In this document: one piece after another, positions 53,397-62,644 of the stretch
Layout: every line of letters starts with the position of its first letter
How positions within the stretch are numbered: position 1 is the stretch's first letter
From: Acidobacteriota bacterium
GTDB taxonomy: Bacteria > Acidobacteriota > Terriglobia > Acidiferrales > UBA7541
Length of the DNA: 64,000 nt
Direction: 5' to 3'
NCBI GenBank assembly: GCA_013289695.1
Contig: JABCZK010000002.1
Span: forward strand, 124,001-188,000
Translations under genes and position numbers: made by a program
The notes under the pieces: model-generated
What the model was told of the DNA's origin: nothing
The model's database searches: none
What the model saw: the letters and a program-made list of their open reading frames with translations, nothing else

Positions 53397-54161
53397 TTAC
53401 TTTTTCTCCAGAGCCTTCATCCACTGCGAAATGATGTCCACAGGCAGCGGGAAGACGACCGTGGTATTTTTCTCCACGCCAATTTCCACCAGCGTCTGCA
53501 AATAGCGCAGCTGGATGGCCGTTGGTTCCTTTTGCAGCACTGCCGCTGCTTCGGATAATTTCGCCGAGGCTTGAAATTCGCCTTCGGCGGCAATTACTTT
53601 GGCCCGGCGCTCGCGCTCGGCTTCCGCCTGCCGGGCGATGGCGCGCTGCATATTCTCCGGAATATCTACTTGCTTGACCTCAACCTTCGTTACTTTGATA
53701 CCCCAAGGCTCGGTATCCTGGTCAAGAATTTGTTGCAGCTTGGCGTTAACTTTTTCGCGCTCCGAGAGAATGGAGTCGAGTTCGAACTGGCCGATTAGGC
53801 TGCGCAGGGTGGTCTGCGCTAGCTGGGAAGTAGCATATAGATAATTCTGCACTTGCGACAGGGCCAGATTCGCGTCCACTACGCGGAAGTAACATACGGC
53901 GTTGACCTTCACGGAGACGTTGTCGCGGGTGATGACGTCTTGCGGCGGGACGTCGAGAGTTTCGATGCGCAGGCTTATGCGCGTGAGTTTATCAATCGGA
54001 AAGAAGACCAGTTGGAGGCCGGCGCCTTTGGCTTCAGGCAACATGCGGCCGAGGCGGAGGACTACCCCGCGTTCCCATTCTTTTATGACGTACACGGAGT
54101 TCGAGAGCCAGATCAGGAAGATGATGATGGCCACGCCAAGGACGATTGTTACGAAATCCAT
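53397..54161 (-). CDS. SPFH/stomatin-like protein (slipin)
   Basis: Membrane-bound scaffold protein of 254 residues with one N-terminal helix (VTIVLGVAIIIFLIWLSNSV) and an SPFH domain: VIKEWERGVVLRLGRMLP, DNVSVKVNAVCYFRVVD and LIGQFELDSILSEREKVNAK. The C-terminal helical part (ARQAEAERERRAKVIAAEGE) drives oligomer formation. AAGGAG lies five bases before the ATG. NfeD, the usual protease-like partner of bacterial slipins, is the next gene upstream on this strand, although 600 bases of repeats separate the two. Such pairs are linked to membrane microdomains. Confidence 0.93.
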   Translation of the reverse strand: MDFVTIVLGVAIIIFLIWLSNSVYVIKEWERGVVLRLGRMLPEAKGAGLQLVFFPIDKLTRISLRIETLDVPPQDVITRDNVSVKVNAVCYFRVVDANLALSQVQNYLYATSQLAQTTLRSLIGQFELDSILSEREKVNAKLQQILDQDTEPWGIKVTKVEVKQVDIPENMQRAIARQAEAERERRAKVIAAEGEFQASAKLSEAAAVLQKEPTAIQLRYLQTLVEIGVEKNTTVVFPLPVDIISQWMKALEKK

Positions 54162-54765
54162 TTTGTCTCCTTCGATGAAACATTTCTAAATTCAACGGCG
54201 CTTGCTGACGTGTGCGCGTGAGAACTGCAAGCCGGTACTGCAGCGGCTGCAGCCGCATGAACTTTGCTTAGTCTATGTCGTGGCTAAAGCCACGAGCGAC
54301 AAAGACTCTCCAGTTCGGCCGCGGCCTAGGTGCGGATTCAGCGCGAAGAGAGATCCTTCGTCGCTGCGCTCCTCAGCATGACGGAGCGAGGCGCGATCGA
54401 GCCCGTGCAGTAGGGGCGGGTCTTAAACCCGCCCCTACTGGTTCAAAAAACTAAAGTCAAATACGCCCAGCTAAAGTAGGCCGCGACCCTTCGATTCGGT
54501 TCCGCCGAATCTCAGGATGAATCGCCCGGTTGGGCGATTCGCAAATTCAAAGGCAACGTCAAATTCAACCGCGAAGCGCCGGCGAGACGCCGGCGCTACG
54601 GGACTGCGCTGCGCGCCGTCGGCAGAGGCACGGCATGCCGTGCCCCTACGGCATCTAGGTGATGTGGACGCCCGGGCAAGCTGGGGCGCAGCAAGCAGCG
54701 CCCCTAGCCTCGCACGTTTTGTTGGTACAAGCACGAACATCTCAACCTTTACGACTAGACACTTG
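54162..54765. repeat. Island of palindromic modules between the slipin and nfeD genes
   Basis: At least six modules in 470 bases, none coding: GCGGCTGCAGCCGC (54243-54256); type F CGTGGCTAAAGCCACG (54279-54294); type C (54410-54438); type E (54488-54543) with hairpins GATTCGG/CCGAATC and GAATCGCCC/GGGCGATTC; type B (54561-54600); GGCACGGCATGCCGTGCC (54627-54644); type A (54666-54706). The linkers repeat GCCCCTAC, TTCAA and ACTGCAA-like words. Any frame read here is an artefact. Confidence 0.8.
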
Positions 54766-56154
54766 TTAGCGCGATTCTACCGGCTCGACTTCGAGCGTTA
54801 GGCCTTTTACTTTTTTCACGCGGACGCGGGCGCCGGCGGGGATGTTTTCTCCGGCGCGCACTGCGGCGCGCCACAACTCGCCGTGGACGAATACGCTGCC
54901 AACTGCTTCGCCCGTGCCTACTGGCTCGCGCACTTCGCCTACCTCGCCGACCAACTCTTCCCTGCCGGTGGAAACTTTCCAGGTGCGCGAGCGGAGCACC
55001 AGGCGCATGAGGATGATAACGATGATCGCGAACGGAATCACCACTGCGAGGGCGGTCCAGAGGCTTACGCCCATGCCCGTCATCGGCGACTTAATCAGGA
55101 ACAGCGCGCCGAGCACCATGGATATCACTCCTCCGACGCCGAGCACGCCATGCGTGGGAAATTTCGCCTCCAGAATGAATAGCACGAATGCGCAGACAAT
55201 GAGCAGCAGGCCCGCGAGATTGATGGGCAGCATGTGCATCGCGTACAGCGCCAGCAACAGCGCGATCGCGCCAAACACACCCGGAGCAAACGCGCCGGGA
55301 TGGGTGAACTCCGTGTAGAGGCCGAGGACGCCGATGATCAGCAGGATGAAAAATACGTCGGGCTGGACGATGCGGGAGAGAAAGTTTTCGCGGCCGGTCA
55401 TTTCGCGGGCCACGACTACGGGATGCGGAAGCGCGAGCGCGAGTTTGGCGCCATCGAAGCGCGTGATGGTGCGGCCGTTCAGCTGCGCCAGCAAATCTTC
55501 TTTCGATGCGGTGACGATTTCCACCAGCTTGCCATCGAGGGCTTCTTTATCGCTGAAGGCTTTGGCATCGGTGACGGCCGTGGCTGCCAGTTCGGGATCG
55601 CGGCCGCGTTTGCTGGTGTAGCTGCGCAGGTAGGCGGTAGCGTCGTTCACGATTTTTTTGCGCAGGGTGTCGTCGATTTGCACGGGCGAGCCGCCGATTT
55701 CGATGAGCGGCGAAGCGGCGCCGGTTTCGGTGCCAGGAGACATGGCGGCGACGTCGGCGGAAAGTAAGATGAAGAATCCGGCGGAAGCGGCACGCGAGCC
55801 GGTGGGGTACACGTAGGTAACGACCGGAACGGAGGAGCGCAGGATCGATTGGATGATGTCGCGCATGGAAGTGTCGAGGCCACCGGGGGTATTGATGGTG
55901 ATCAGGATCAGGCTGGCGTGTTCGGTATTGGCTTGTGCGATTTCGCGGACCAGGTATTCCCCGAGGATGGGTTCGATTTCGCCGTCGATGTGGAGTTCGA
56001 CGACGGTAGAATTCGCTGTCGATGCTGACGGCGCGGGCGGCGCGGTTTGCGCGCGGAGCGGCGTGGGCGCGGCAGAAATGAGCGCGATTGCGGCGAGGAC
56101 GGAGCAAAGCAGCGGCAAGCGACGAACTGCGCGGAGGAACATTTCGCGAGTCAT
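54766..56154 (-). CDS. nfeD: NfeD-like membrane serine protease (ClpP-class)
   Basis: Long NfeD form of 462 residues. An N-terminal signal or anchor (to about 36) is followed by a ClpP-like periplasmic protease domain: VELHIDGEI, ITINTPGGLDTSM, then VYPTGSRAASAGFFILLSAD with the expected nucleophile Ser124; general-base lysine at 166/167 in DTLRKKIV. Four to five helices follow (about 260-400). The C-terminal OB-fold (GREELVGEVGEVREPVGTGE ... GARVRVKKVKGLTLEVEPVE) is the NfeD domain. In archaea the homologue cuts the C terminus of its stomatin partner. ATG 56154 was chosen; the open frame reaches further back through repeats. Confidence 0.9.
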   Translation of the reverse strand: MTREMFLRAVRRLPLLCSVLAAIALISAAPTPLRAQTAPPAPSASTANSTVVELHIDGEIEPILGEYLVREIAQANTEHASLILITINTPGGLDTSMRDIIQSILRSSVPVVTYVYPTGSRAASAGFFILLSADVAAMSPGTETGAASPLIEIGGSPVQIDDTLRKKIVNDATAYLRSYTSKRGRDPELAATAVTDAKAFSDKEALDGKLVEIVTASKEDLLAQLNGRTITRFDGAKLALALPHPVVVAREMTGRENFLSRIVQPDVFFILLIIGVLGLYTEFTHPGAFAPGVFGAIALLLALYAMHMLPINLAGLLLIVCAFVLFILEAKFPTHGVLGVGGVISMVLGALFLIKSPMTGMGVSLWTALAVVIPFAIIVIILMRLVLRSRTWKVSTGREELVGEVGEVREPVGTGEAVGSVFVHGELWRAAVRAGENIPAGARVRVKKVKGLTLEVEPVESR

Positions 56155-56208
56155 TATAGCAACAGTTGCGGCTGGCGCCGTAATGTTCCGGTGGGTAGTC
56201 GGGGAAAA

Positions 56209-56345
56209 CGGGCGGGTCTGTGACCCGCCCCTACAGTGCGTCACCGGGCCGGCATCGTCGCAAGCTGGGGCGGAGCCATGCGATCCCGCGCCGCGGGATC
56301 TCAGGATGAATCGCGCTGCGGGGCGATTCACAAGCAGCGCGCCCA
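56209..56345. repeat. Palindromic elements C and E upstream of nfeD
   Basis: Type C: GGGCGGGTCTGTGACCCGCC then CCTAC (56210-56234). Type E (56276-56335): hairpin 1 GATCCCGCGCCGCGGGATC, linker TCAGGATGAATC, hairpin 2 GAATCGCGCTGCGGGGCGAT, then TCACAAGCAGCGCGCCC as a partial type A. These fill most of the 277-base gap between nfeD and the SnoaL-like gene; the nfeD promoter must lie between 56155 and 56205 or upstream of the repeats. Confidence 0.75.
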
Positions 56346-56431
56346 CCGAGTACGAACATTGGAGGCGTGTGGCGCAGCCGTGGCGAAGTACACCAATCGG
56401 GAGATTGGCGTTCCCAGGTGCGGTTTGCGAA

Positions 56432-56806
56432 TTAAGTTTGCGGGTCGTGAATATGCATGCTGACGATTTGGGCGCCGTCGAGGCGATAGAGGTGCTGAAC
56501 CGTTTGGTCGAGGATGATTTTGCCATCGAGATCGCGCACCACATGGTGGACGTGCGCGACAATTCTGCCGTCGGGCAGCAATTCAAAGCGCTGGGGTCTG
56601 ACGATGGGGTCAATCAAATCCCACTGGCGAGTCCAGTATTCACGCACGGCTTCGTGGCCGCGGATTCGGCCGCCCTCCATGCCGTTGGGCCAATCCACAT
56701 CGGGATGCATCAGGAACAGCAAATAATCGAGATCGCGCTCGTTGTACGCGTCGTAGGCCGACTGGAGTAGATCTTTGTATGCGAGAGCCGGAGCTTCGCC
56801 TGTCAC
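56432..56806 (-). CDS. SnoaL-like / NTF2-fold protein
   Basis: Small cone-shaped fold protein of 124 residues. The pattern is typical: a first helix pair LLQSAYDAYNERDLDYLLFL, then MHPDVDWPNGMEGGRIRGHE, AVREYWTRQWD, and beta strands with VAHVHHVVRDLDGKIILDQT and QHLYRLDGAQIVSMHIHD. Such proteins serve as ketosteroid-isomerase-like enzymes, polyketide cyclases or ligand binders; nothing here decides between these. The start is GTG 56806 with GGGAG nine bases upstream. It lies 27 bases after the TPR gene on the same strand. Confidence 0.85.
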   Translation of the reverse strand: MTGEAPALAYKDLLQSAYDAYNERDLDYLLFLMHPDVDWPNGMEGGRIRGHEAVREYWTRQWDLIDPIVRPQRFELLPDGRIVAHVHHVVRDLDGKIILDQTVQHLYRLDGAQIVSMHIHDPQT

Positions 56807-56833
56807 AGTATGATTCTCCCGGGAAACATCGTA

Positions 56834-57676
56834 TCAGTTCTGAACTAGTTTTTTCGTTGAGCCCGCGTAGGAAGGCGGTTCGTGCAGAACCTCCTGCAGA
56901 GCGGGATCCTTGATGACTCTTGCGAATGCGGGATCGGTTTGCGCGGTGAGGAAACCCTCGTATCCGTCGTCGCGCGCGAGCTTCAGGTAATGCGCGGCGC
57001 GCTCGGCGTCGCCGGCTTGCGCGTAGGTCTTGGCGACGAAGAAATAGAACAGGCCAGGATCGGTGGTGGTGCGCTGCTGTACAACAGTGCCGCCCAGTCC
57101 GCGACGATCGAAGATGGTGGGGTCCAGCGCCAGAGCTTTCTGGAATGAATCCATCGCTTGCGGAAACTGCTTATCCGCGAAATAGGCGTAGCCCAGGTTG
57201 CTGTACACGGTGGGCAGATCGGCGCGTAGATCGAGCGCCTTGCTGTAGAGGCCGATGGCCTTGGTGTAGTGCTTTTTCTCATACTCGACGGTGCCGCAAT
57301 TATTGGCGGCGCTGGCAAATTTCTTATCCGCATGCATCGAGCGCTTATAGAATTTTTCCGACCGGTCCAGGTCGCCCAACTGCTGGTAGGCGACGCCCAC
57401 TTTGTTCATGAGCGCCGCGTTTTTGGGTTCACTCACCAGAATCGCCATATAGGCGCCCGCGGCCTGGCCATATTCCTTGCGCGCCATCAGGATGTCCGCG
57501 CGCATTTCCGCTGCTTCGCGCGGGGACATCGAGGAAAGCGGTTTCGCACCGCCGGAAGAGTTCACAGACGTCGAATTCGAAGTGCTGTCGCTGACTTTGG
57601 TCGGAGTTTGTTGCGCAAATGCGGGACAAGCTACAACCAAAACCAGCGGGATGGCAAAGAGAGTCACTCGGCTCAT
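56834..57676 (-). CDS. Secreted tetratricopeptide-repeat protein
   Basis: Protein of 280 residues with a signal peptide (MSRVTLFAIPLVLVVACPAF, cleavage near AFA|QQ) and a Ser/Asn-rich stretch to about 45. Four TPR units follow: GQAAGAYMAILVSEPKNAAL, GDLDRSEKFYKRSMHADKKF, HYTKAIGLYSKALDLRADLP and QFPQAMDSFQKALALDPTIF. A final helical part has GDAERAAHYLKLARDDGYEG. It is likely a periplasmic protein-protein adaptor. AAGGAG lies eight bases before the ATG. The gene lies 30 bases after the PBP gene, so a role near peptidoglycan synthesis is plausible but unproven. Confidence 0.87.
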   Translation of the reverse strand: MSRVTLFAIPLVLVVACPAFAQQTPTKVSDSTSNSTSVNSSGGAKPLSSMSPREAAEMRADILMARKEYGQAAGAYMAILVSEPKNAALMNKVGVAYQQLGDLDRSEKFYKRSMHADKKFASAANNCGTVEYEKKHYTKAIGLYSKALDLRADLPTVYSNLGYAYFADKQFPQAMDSFQKALALDPTIFDRRGLGGTVVQQRTTTDPGLFYFFVAKTYAQAGDAERAAHYLKLARDDGYEGFLTAQTDPAFARVIKDPALQEVLHEPPSYAGSTKKLVQN

Positions 57677-57706
57677 AGCCCGACTCCTTTTTCCGCGCCC
57701 CTGAAC

Positions 57707-60235
57707 CTACGGCTGAGGTTTCTGGCTGTCCGCAGGCTTCTTGCTTGACCCAAAGATACCAAAAATCTTGTCCAGAAGCCCCTTTTTCTTTTCGGCCTCG
57801 GCGTCGGCGGGAGCGGGCGGCGGAGCGTCGCCGGGCCTCGGCGGTTGACCGGGCTGATTGGCGGTAGCCGAGGGCGGAGGCGGGGGATTGTTGCCTTTGC
57901 CGAAAAGGTGCGACAGCCAGTTTGAAGGCGTGGACGCCAGTTGGCCGCACACTTCGGTCGGCTCGCTGCCCGCGATGAAATATTCCTGCACGTACTGTGG
58001 GCAGCTGGAATTGGCCAGTTCGCCGGTTTTCGGATCGATCATTTCGGCTATGACGCCGGGTGGCGGATCGAAATCCTCGGTCATTTTGAATTGCGGCAAG
58101 GCCGTAGCGCGTTTCATGAATTCAGCCCAGACCGGGGCAGCAGACGCGCTGCCGGAAAGGCCGAGGTCGCGATTGTCGTCGAATCCAATCCAGACCACGC
58201 AGAGCAGGTTCGAAGTGAAGCCCGCGAACCAGCCATCGCGCGAAGTGCCCGTCTTCCCCGCAGCTACCGGCGTGAACCCCAAGGAGCGTACCGTGACGCC
58301 GGTGCCGCGGTTGATGACCTCTTCCATGATGCTGGTGGTGAGGAAGGCCACGCGCGGGTCGAGGACGGCACGCACGCGCGGCCCGGCCGTCTCTTCGACC
58401 GTACCGTCGGCGGCCAGCACGCTGCGCAGGAAGAGCGGCTCGGCGCGAAAGCCATTGGTGGCGAAGGGGGTGTAAGCGGCGGCGACGTCAATCGGGGTCA
58501 TTTCATAAGCCCCGAGCGCGACCGCGGGCGTTGGTTGGATATTGGTGCCGAGGCCCATCTGACGGGTGAGGTTCACCACGCGCTGATAGCCGATCAGCTC
58601 GGCGACTTTTACCGTGGCGACGTTGAGCGAATGGATCAGCGCGTCGCGCACCGTGACGGTGCCGTAAAATTCCTCGCCGTAGTTGTCAGGCGTGTATTCC
58701 TTGCCGTCGAATTCAAATGTGGTGGGCACGTCGTCAACTGTGGTGACTGCCGTGACGATTGGCGTGAAGCCCTCGGCGGCATTGTCAAAGGCCGCGGCGT
58801 AGACAAAGGGCTTGAAGACGGAACCGGGTTGGCGGCGGGCCAGCGCGTGATTGAGCTGGCTTTCACCGTAATTGCGGCCGCCGACGAGCGCGCGAATTTC
58901 GCCGGTGTGCGCGTCCATGGCTACGAGCGCCACCTGCACGCGTGTGGCCGGCTCGCCCTTCTTGGCCCAGGCGGCGTAGCGCTTGGCGAGCAATTTGTCC
59001 ACGCCTTGCACACCGGTCTGGATGGCTTCGGCCGCCGCATGTTGCAATTGCGGATCGAGAGTGGTGTAAATGCGAAAGCTCTGCGTTTCCAGGTCGGCTT
59101 CGGAGAAATTTTCGAGCAAGTTGTCTTTCACCATGTCCACGAAGTAGGGCGCGGAGCCGCTGTTTATGCCGCCATTGACGAATTTCAGTTTCACTTTTTT
59201 GGCGGCGTCGGCTTGCTCTTGTGTGATGTAACTGTCTTCAACCATCTGCGGCAGCACGCGGTCGCGCGATTCCTCGGCGCGATCGAGGTGGCGCTCGGCG
59301 GTGGCGTAGCGATTGGGCGCACGGATGATTCCGGCCAGGAAGGCGCACTCTGCCAGGGTCAGCTCGCGGACATCCTTGCCGAAATAAGCCTCGGCGGCCT
59401 CGCCGAACCCGCGAATGGAAAAGCTGCCGCGATTGCCCAGATAGACCTCGTTCGCGTACAGCTCGAAAATCTGCTGCTTGGAATAGCGCTGATTGATTTC
59501 CACGGCCATCAGGATTTCTTTTACTTTGCGGCGCCACTCGCGCTTGGTGGTGAAGAAGAAGCTGCGCGCCACTTGCATATCAATTGTGCTGGCGCCCTGA
59601 GCTTTCTGGCCGCGGCGCAAGTCCGCCAGGGCCGCCCCGAAGACGCGCACGATGTCCAGGCCGCCATGTTCGAAGAAGCGCTTGTCCTCGGCCGCGAGGA
59701 CGGCGTCCACGAGATCCTTGGGAAGATCATCGAAGCGCACCACGCGGCGTTTTTCGCGCGAGCTGTCAAACAGGTTGGTGATGAGCTCCGGCTCGATCTC
59801 GGCGGAATCGTGCGGAGAGCTGTCGGAAAGCTGCACGATGCGAGAAATTGAGCCGCCGGAAAAATCCACGCGCAGCGCGTTGCCGCTGCGGAAATACGAA
59901 GCGGACGAAGGATGAACCTCCACGCTCGGGCCTTTTACTTTGAACCAGCCGAGGGCGCCTTCGGCCTCGCCTTCCTGATATCCCGCGCGGAGCAGATAGG
60001 TGGCCAGATCGCTCGCGTGCATGGTCTCGCCAAGGTAAACATGCCCAGGCGCGGAAAAAACTCGTGAGGTGTTCTGGAAGACCTGGCCAGTCAGGCGCTG
60101 GTCAATCAGCTTGCCGAATTGAACGTAGTAGTAGGCGAAGACGGAAGTGGCGGTGATGAACGCAAGCAAAACGCTGCCCAAGACGGCCAAACCAACACGC
60201 GAGGTCCAGAAGCCCGGGGCGATTCGAATCCGCAA
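57707..60235 (-). CDS. mrcB: Class A penicillin-binding protein, PBP1B-like
   Basis: Bifunctional peptidoglycan synthase of 842 residues. A cytoplasmic start and one helix (about 14-37) are followed by a UB2H-like domain (about 50-125: FSAPGHVYLGETMHASDLAT), typical of PBP1B. The glycosyltransferase GT51 has catalytic Glu183 in AAEDKRFFEHGG, then GASTIDMQVAR. The transpeptidase has Ser472-x-x-Lys475 (PGSVFKP), SLN at 536-538 and KTGT at 661-664. The tail from about 770 is Pro/Ala-rich and ends with a short amphipathic stretch (LLDKIFGIFGSSKK). The start is TTG 60235 with GGAG seven bases upstream. In proteobacteria UB2H binds the lipoprotein activator LpoB; a local partner is not known. Confidence 0.93.
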   Translation of the reverse strand: MRIRIAPGFWTSRVGLAVLGSVLLAFITATSVFAYYYVQFGKLIDQRLTGQVFQNTSRVFSAPGHVYLGETMHASDLATYLLRAGYQEGEAEGALGWFKVKGPSVEVHPSSASYFRSGNALRVDFSGGSISRIVQLSDSSPHDSAEIEPELITNLFDSSREKRRVVRFDDLPKDLVDAVLAAEDKRFFEHGGLDIVRVFGAALADLRRGQKAQGASTIDMQVARSFFFTTKREWRRKVKEILMAVEINQRYSKQQIFELYANEVYLGNRGSFSIRGFGEAAEAYFGKDVRELTLAECAFLAGIIRAPNRYATAERHLDRAEESRDRVLPQMVEDSYITQEQADAAKKVKLKFVNGGINSGSAPYFVDMVKDNLLENFSEADLETQSFRIYTTLDPQLQHAAAEAIQTGVQGVDKLLAKRYAAWAKKGEPATRVQVALVAMDAHTGEIRALVGGRNYGESQLNHALARRQPGSVFKPFVYAAAFDNAAEGFTPIVTAVTTVDDVPTTFEFDGKEYTPDNYGEEFYGTVTVRDALIHSLNVATVKVAELIGYQRVVNLTRQMGLGTNIQPTPAVALGAYEMTPIDVAAAYTPFATNGFRAEPLFLRSVLAADGTVEETAGPRVRAVLDPRVAFLTTSIMEEVINRGTGVTVRSLGFTPVAAGKTGTSRDGWFAGFTSNLLCVVWIGFDDNRDLGLSGSASAAPVWAEFMKRATALPQFKMTEDFDPPPGVIAEMIDPKTGELANSSCPQYVQEYFIAGSEPTEVCGQLASTPSNWLSHLFGKGNNPPPPPSATANQPGQPPRPGDAPPPAPADAEAEKKKGLLDKIFGIFGSSKKPADSQKPQP

Positions 60236-60368
60236 TCAGTTTCTCCGTGAAATGCAGTCAGATAAAATGTACTCAGATGATTAGACGCACGCCAGAGCCT
60301 GACGGTTGGGCGGACGCGGCGCTGGCACGATTGATTCCGCACCACTGCGATCAGCATGGATTGTAAAT

Positions 60369-60803
60369 CTAAATCGGACGGCTGTCTGCGTAGAGATGAA
60401 ATGGATGAGTGATCTGAGTAACAGCCAAATCGTAGGTGACTGAGTAGTCCAGTGAAATGGTGACCAGATTTCCCTCAAAGGTTACCTTGATGTCTTCCTT
60501 TTTCGCCGGAACGCCGAGCTCCTGAGCCCTCTTAAAAACGTCGCCCTGGATATCTTCCGGGGTTTTCTTGGGATAGGTGGAAGTTGCAAAGCGCGCTTCG
60601 GTGGTGATGGCGTCCTGCAGCTGGTAATTGGCGAACCACGATGGAACTACCTTGACGGCGCAGAAGACCATCGTCCCCAGAATGATGATGGTTATCGCGA
60701 AGTTAAGCCTGGCCCCGCCCCGCTGTCCGTCTCGAACTGGCTGCGCGCGCAAGGTGAAAAGTCCTCCCAAGTGCAATTTCGTTAGTGCTGATGCTAACAG
60801 CAT
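60369..60803 (-). CDS. Single-helix membrane protein, DUF4845-like
   Basis: Protein of 144 residues. A basic N-terminal part with QPVRDGQRGGARLN leads into one helix (FAITIIILGTMVFCAVKVVP). The external part has helices and strands, ending VTISLDYSVTYDLAVTQITH. Topology and the GGARLNFA...VPSWFANYQL pattern recall DUF4845 proteins, which have no known role. ATG 60803 was taken; the frame is open further upstream through the proS end but that part is a shadow. GTG codons closer to the helix are possible starts. It lies between proS and the PBP gene. Confidence 0.65.
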   Translation of the reverse strand: MLLASALTKLHLGGLFTLRAQPVRDGQRGGARLNFAITIIILGTMVFCAVKVVPSWFANYQLQDAITTEARFATSTYPKKTPEDIQGDVFKRAQELGVPAKKEDIKVTFEGNLVTISLDYSVTYDLAVTQITHPFHLYADSRPI

Positions 60804-60877
60804 AGGAAACCCGCGTACGCCTGGGTCAAAGCGCGTGTTCTGAATGAGTAAACGGGGCGCGCCGTACGATCGTACCG

Positions 60878-62317
60878 CTAGTAAGCGCGCGCGAAAATGG
60901 CTTTCTCGGTGGACGGCTCGCCGCAGTGGATGCACTTGCCGGAGCCGCCGGGCTGCTCGAGCGGAATGCAGCGCATGGTGGCTTTGGTTTCTTCCTTGAT
61001 GTTTGCTTCGCATTCGGCCTTGCCGCACCGCCACGAGAAAGCGAAGCCCTTTTCGACGGCCTTCTTGAATTCTTGGTAATCGGCAGTCTCGTGAGTGTTC
61101 GCTTTGCGGAAGGCCAGCGCGCGATCGAAGAGCGCTTTCTGGATTTCGTCGAGCGTTTGCACGACCGCTGCGGCGATTCCCTGCTGCGAGACGAACGCTT
61201 TGCCCTCTTTTCCGGGGCGATCGCGGCGGGCGAGCACTACCGAGCCTTTGGCGACGTCTTTGGGGCCGAGTTCCAGGCGCAGCGGCACTCCGCGCATTTC
61301 CCAATCATTGAATTTGAAACCGGGGCTGGAGCCTTCGCGCTCGTCGAGCTTTACGCGGATTCCGGCATCCACCAATTCCTTGCGTAGCTTGTGGGCGCAT
61401 TCGAGGACGCTCGATTTTTCTTCGTCCGTCTTGAAAATTGGGACGATCACCAACTGAATGGGTGCCAGGCGCGGCGGGAAAATCAGCCCTTGATCGTCGC
61501 CGTGAACCATAATGATGGCGCCGACGAAACGCGTGGAAAGTCCCCACGAAGTGGTCCAGCAATGCTGCAGCACGCCGCCCTTGTCGAGGTAGCGAATGTC
61601 GAATGCCTTCGCGAAATTTTGGCCTAGATTGTGCGAAGTGCCGGCTTGCAGCGCTTTGCCGTCGCCCATCATGGCTTCGATCGAGAAGGTTTGATCTGCA
61701 CCGGCGAAGCGCTCGGAATCGGATTTGCGCCCGGGAATCACCGGCACGGCAGCTTCCTTCACCGCGAAATCCGTGTAGATGTCCAGCATTTGGCGGGTTT
61801 CGAATTCCGCTTCCGGCAGCGTGGCGTGCGCGGTGTGGCCTTCCTGCCAGAAAAATTCCAGCGTGCGCAGGAACAGCTTGGTACGAAGTTCCCATCGCAC
61901 CACGCTGTTCCATTGATTGATCAGCACGGGCAGATCGCGGTAAGACTGAATCCACTTCGCGTAGGAGTGACCGATGATCGTTTCCGAAGTGGGACGAATT
62001 ACCAGCGGCTCTTCCAGCTCTTCGCCGCCGCCGTGCGTAACCACCGCCAGCTCGGGCGAAAAACCCGCCACGTGGGATTTTTCCTTCTCGATGAAGCTGC
62101 GCGGAATGAGCAGCGGAAACGCCGCGTTCAGGTGGCCGGTAGCCTTGAAGCGGCTATCCAGGGCCGCGGTGATGTTCTCCCACAGCGCCCAGCCATAAGG
62201 GCGGACGATCATGCATCCGCGCACGGGAGCGTAGTCCGCCAGTTCGGCCCGCAACACGACCTGGTTATACCATTCCGAAAAATCTTCCGCGCGAGTTGGC
62301 AACTTCTGGTCCGACAT
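60878..62317 (-). CDS. proS: Prolyl-tRNA synthetase, archaeal/eukaryotic type
   Basis: Charges tRNA-Pro. 479 residues, the short type without the editing insertion of the long bacterial enzyme. FSEWYNQVVLRAELADYAPV and RGCMIVRPYGWALWENI mark the N terminus; LVIRPTSETIIGHSYAKWIQ and NQWNSVVRWELRTKLFLRTL are motif 2; GTSHNLGQNFAKAFDIRYLD and WTTSWGLSTRFVGAIIMVHG motif 3. The C-terminal extension has a CGKAEC...CIHCG pattern, a likely zinc site, and ends in AY, as in archaeal-type enzymes. ATG 62317 (MSDQKLPTR) was chosen; the extra 25 residues of the longer frame lack homology character. Confidence 0.95.
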   Translation of the reverse strand: MSDQKLPTRAEDFSEWYNQVVLRAELADYAPVRGCMIVRPYGWALWENITAALDSRFKATGHLNAAFPLLIPRSFIEKEKSHVAGFSPELAVVTHGGGEELEEPLVIRPTSETIIGHSYAKWIQSYRDLPVLINQWNSVVRWELRTKLFLRTLEFFWQEGHTAHATLPEAEFETRQMLDIYTDFAVKEAAVPVIPGRKSDSERFAGADQTFSIEAMMGDGKALQAGTSHNLGQNFAKAFDIRYLDKGGVLQHCWTTSWGLSTRFVGAIIMVHGDDQGLIFPPRLAPIQLVIVPIFKTDEEKSSVLECAHKLRKELVDAGIRVKLDEREGSSPGFKFNDWEMRGVPLRLELGPKDVAKGSVVLARRDRPGKEGKAFVSQQGIAAAVVQTLDEIQKALFDRALAFRKANTHETADYQEFKKAVEKGFAFSWRCGKAECEANIKEETKATMRCIPLEQPGGSGKCIHCGEPSTEKAIFARAY

Positions 62318-62644
62318 ACCGAGGTGGGCTCTTTTCTGCGCCGATTGAGTGCAGCGCGCGCACAATGGCGCGCGCATCGGCGCGGTAAGCAATCAAGGTT
62401 AGGGGAGAGTTTGCGCGAAGTCAATCGCGGGAGGAACATCGCGGGAGGAAGTCAAAGGCACCACAGATGAATACAGCTAGAGCCAAAGGCGAAAATAGAA
62501 GAGGGAAAATGGAAAACCTCCCCGGGTGCGTGGGTCCGAAGGTCGAAAGGCATCGCACGCTTGATCATTCCGCCGCTAAGCAACTAGACACGTCTGGATG
62601 TCTGGTGCATAGCAATTCGCGGTAGCCAGTGCTATTCACTGTAT
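62318..62644. other. Divergent promoter region, 327 bases
   Basis: Separates proS (minus) and the zinc-ribbon/RHS gene (plus), so promoters for both should lie here. A small inverted repeat AGACACGTCTGGATGTCT is at 62586-62603. None of the palindromic families is present. I see no convincing promoter pair. Confidence 0.5.

Noticed and set aside
54471-54801. Small open frames in the slipin-nfeD gap
   Set aside because: They read through palindromic modules that recur elsewhere in gaps, so the apparent proteins are repeat translations.
58000-59851. 636-codon plus-strand open frame opposite the PBP gene
   Set aside because: Antisense shadow of a clear class A PBP with all catalytic motifs in the other strand.
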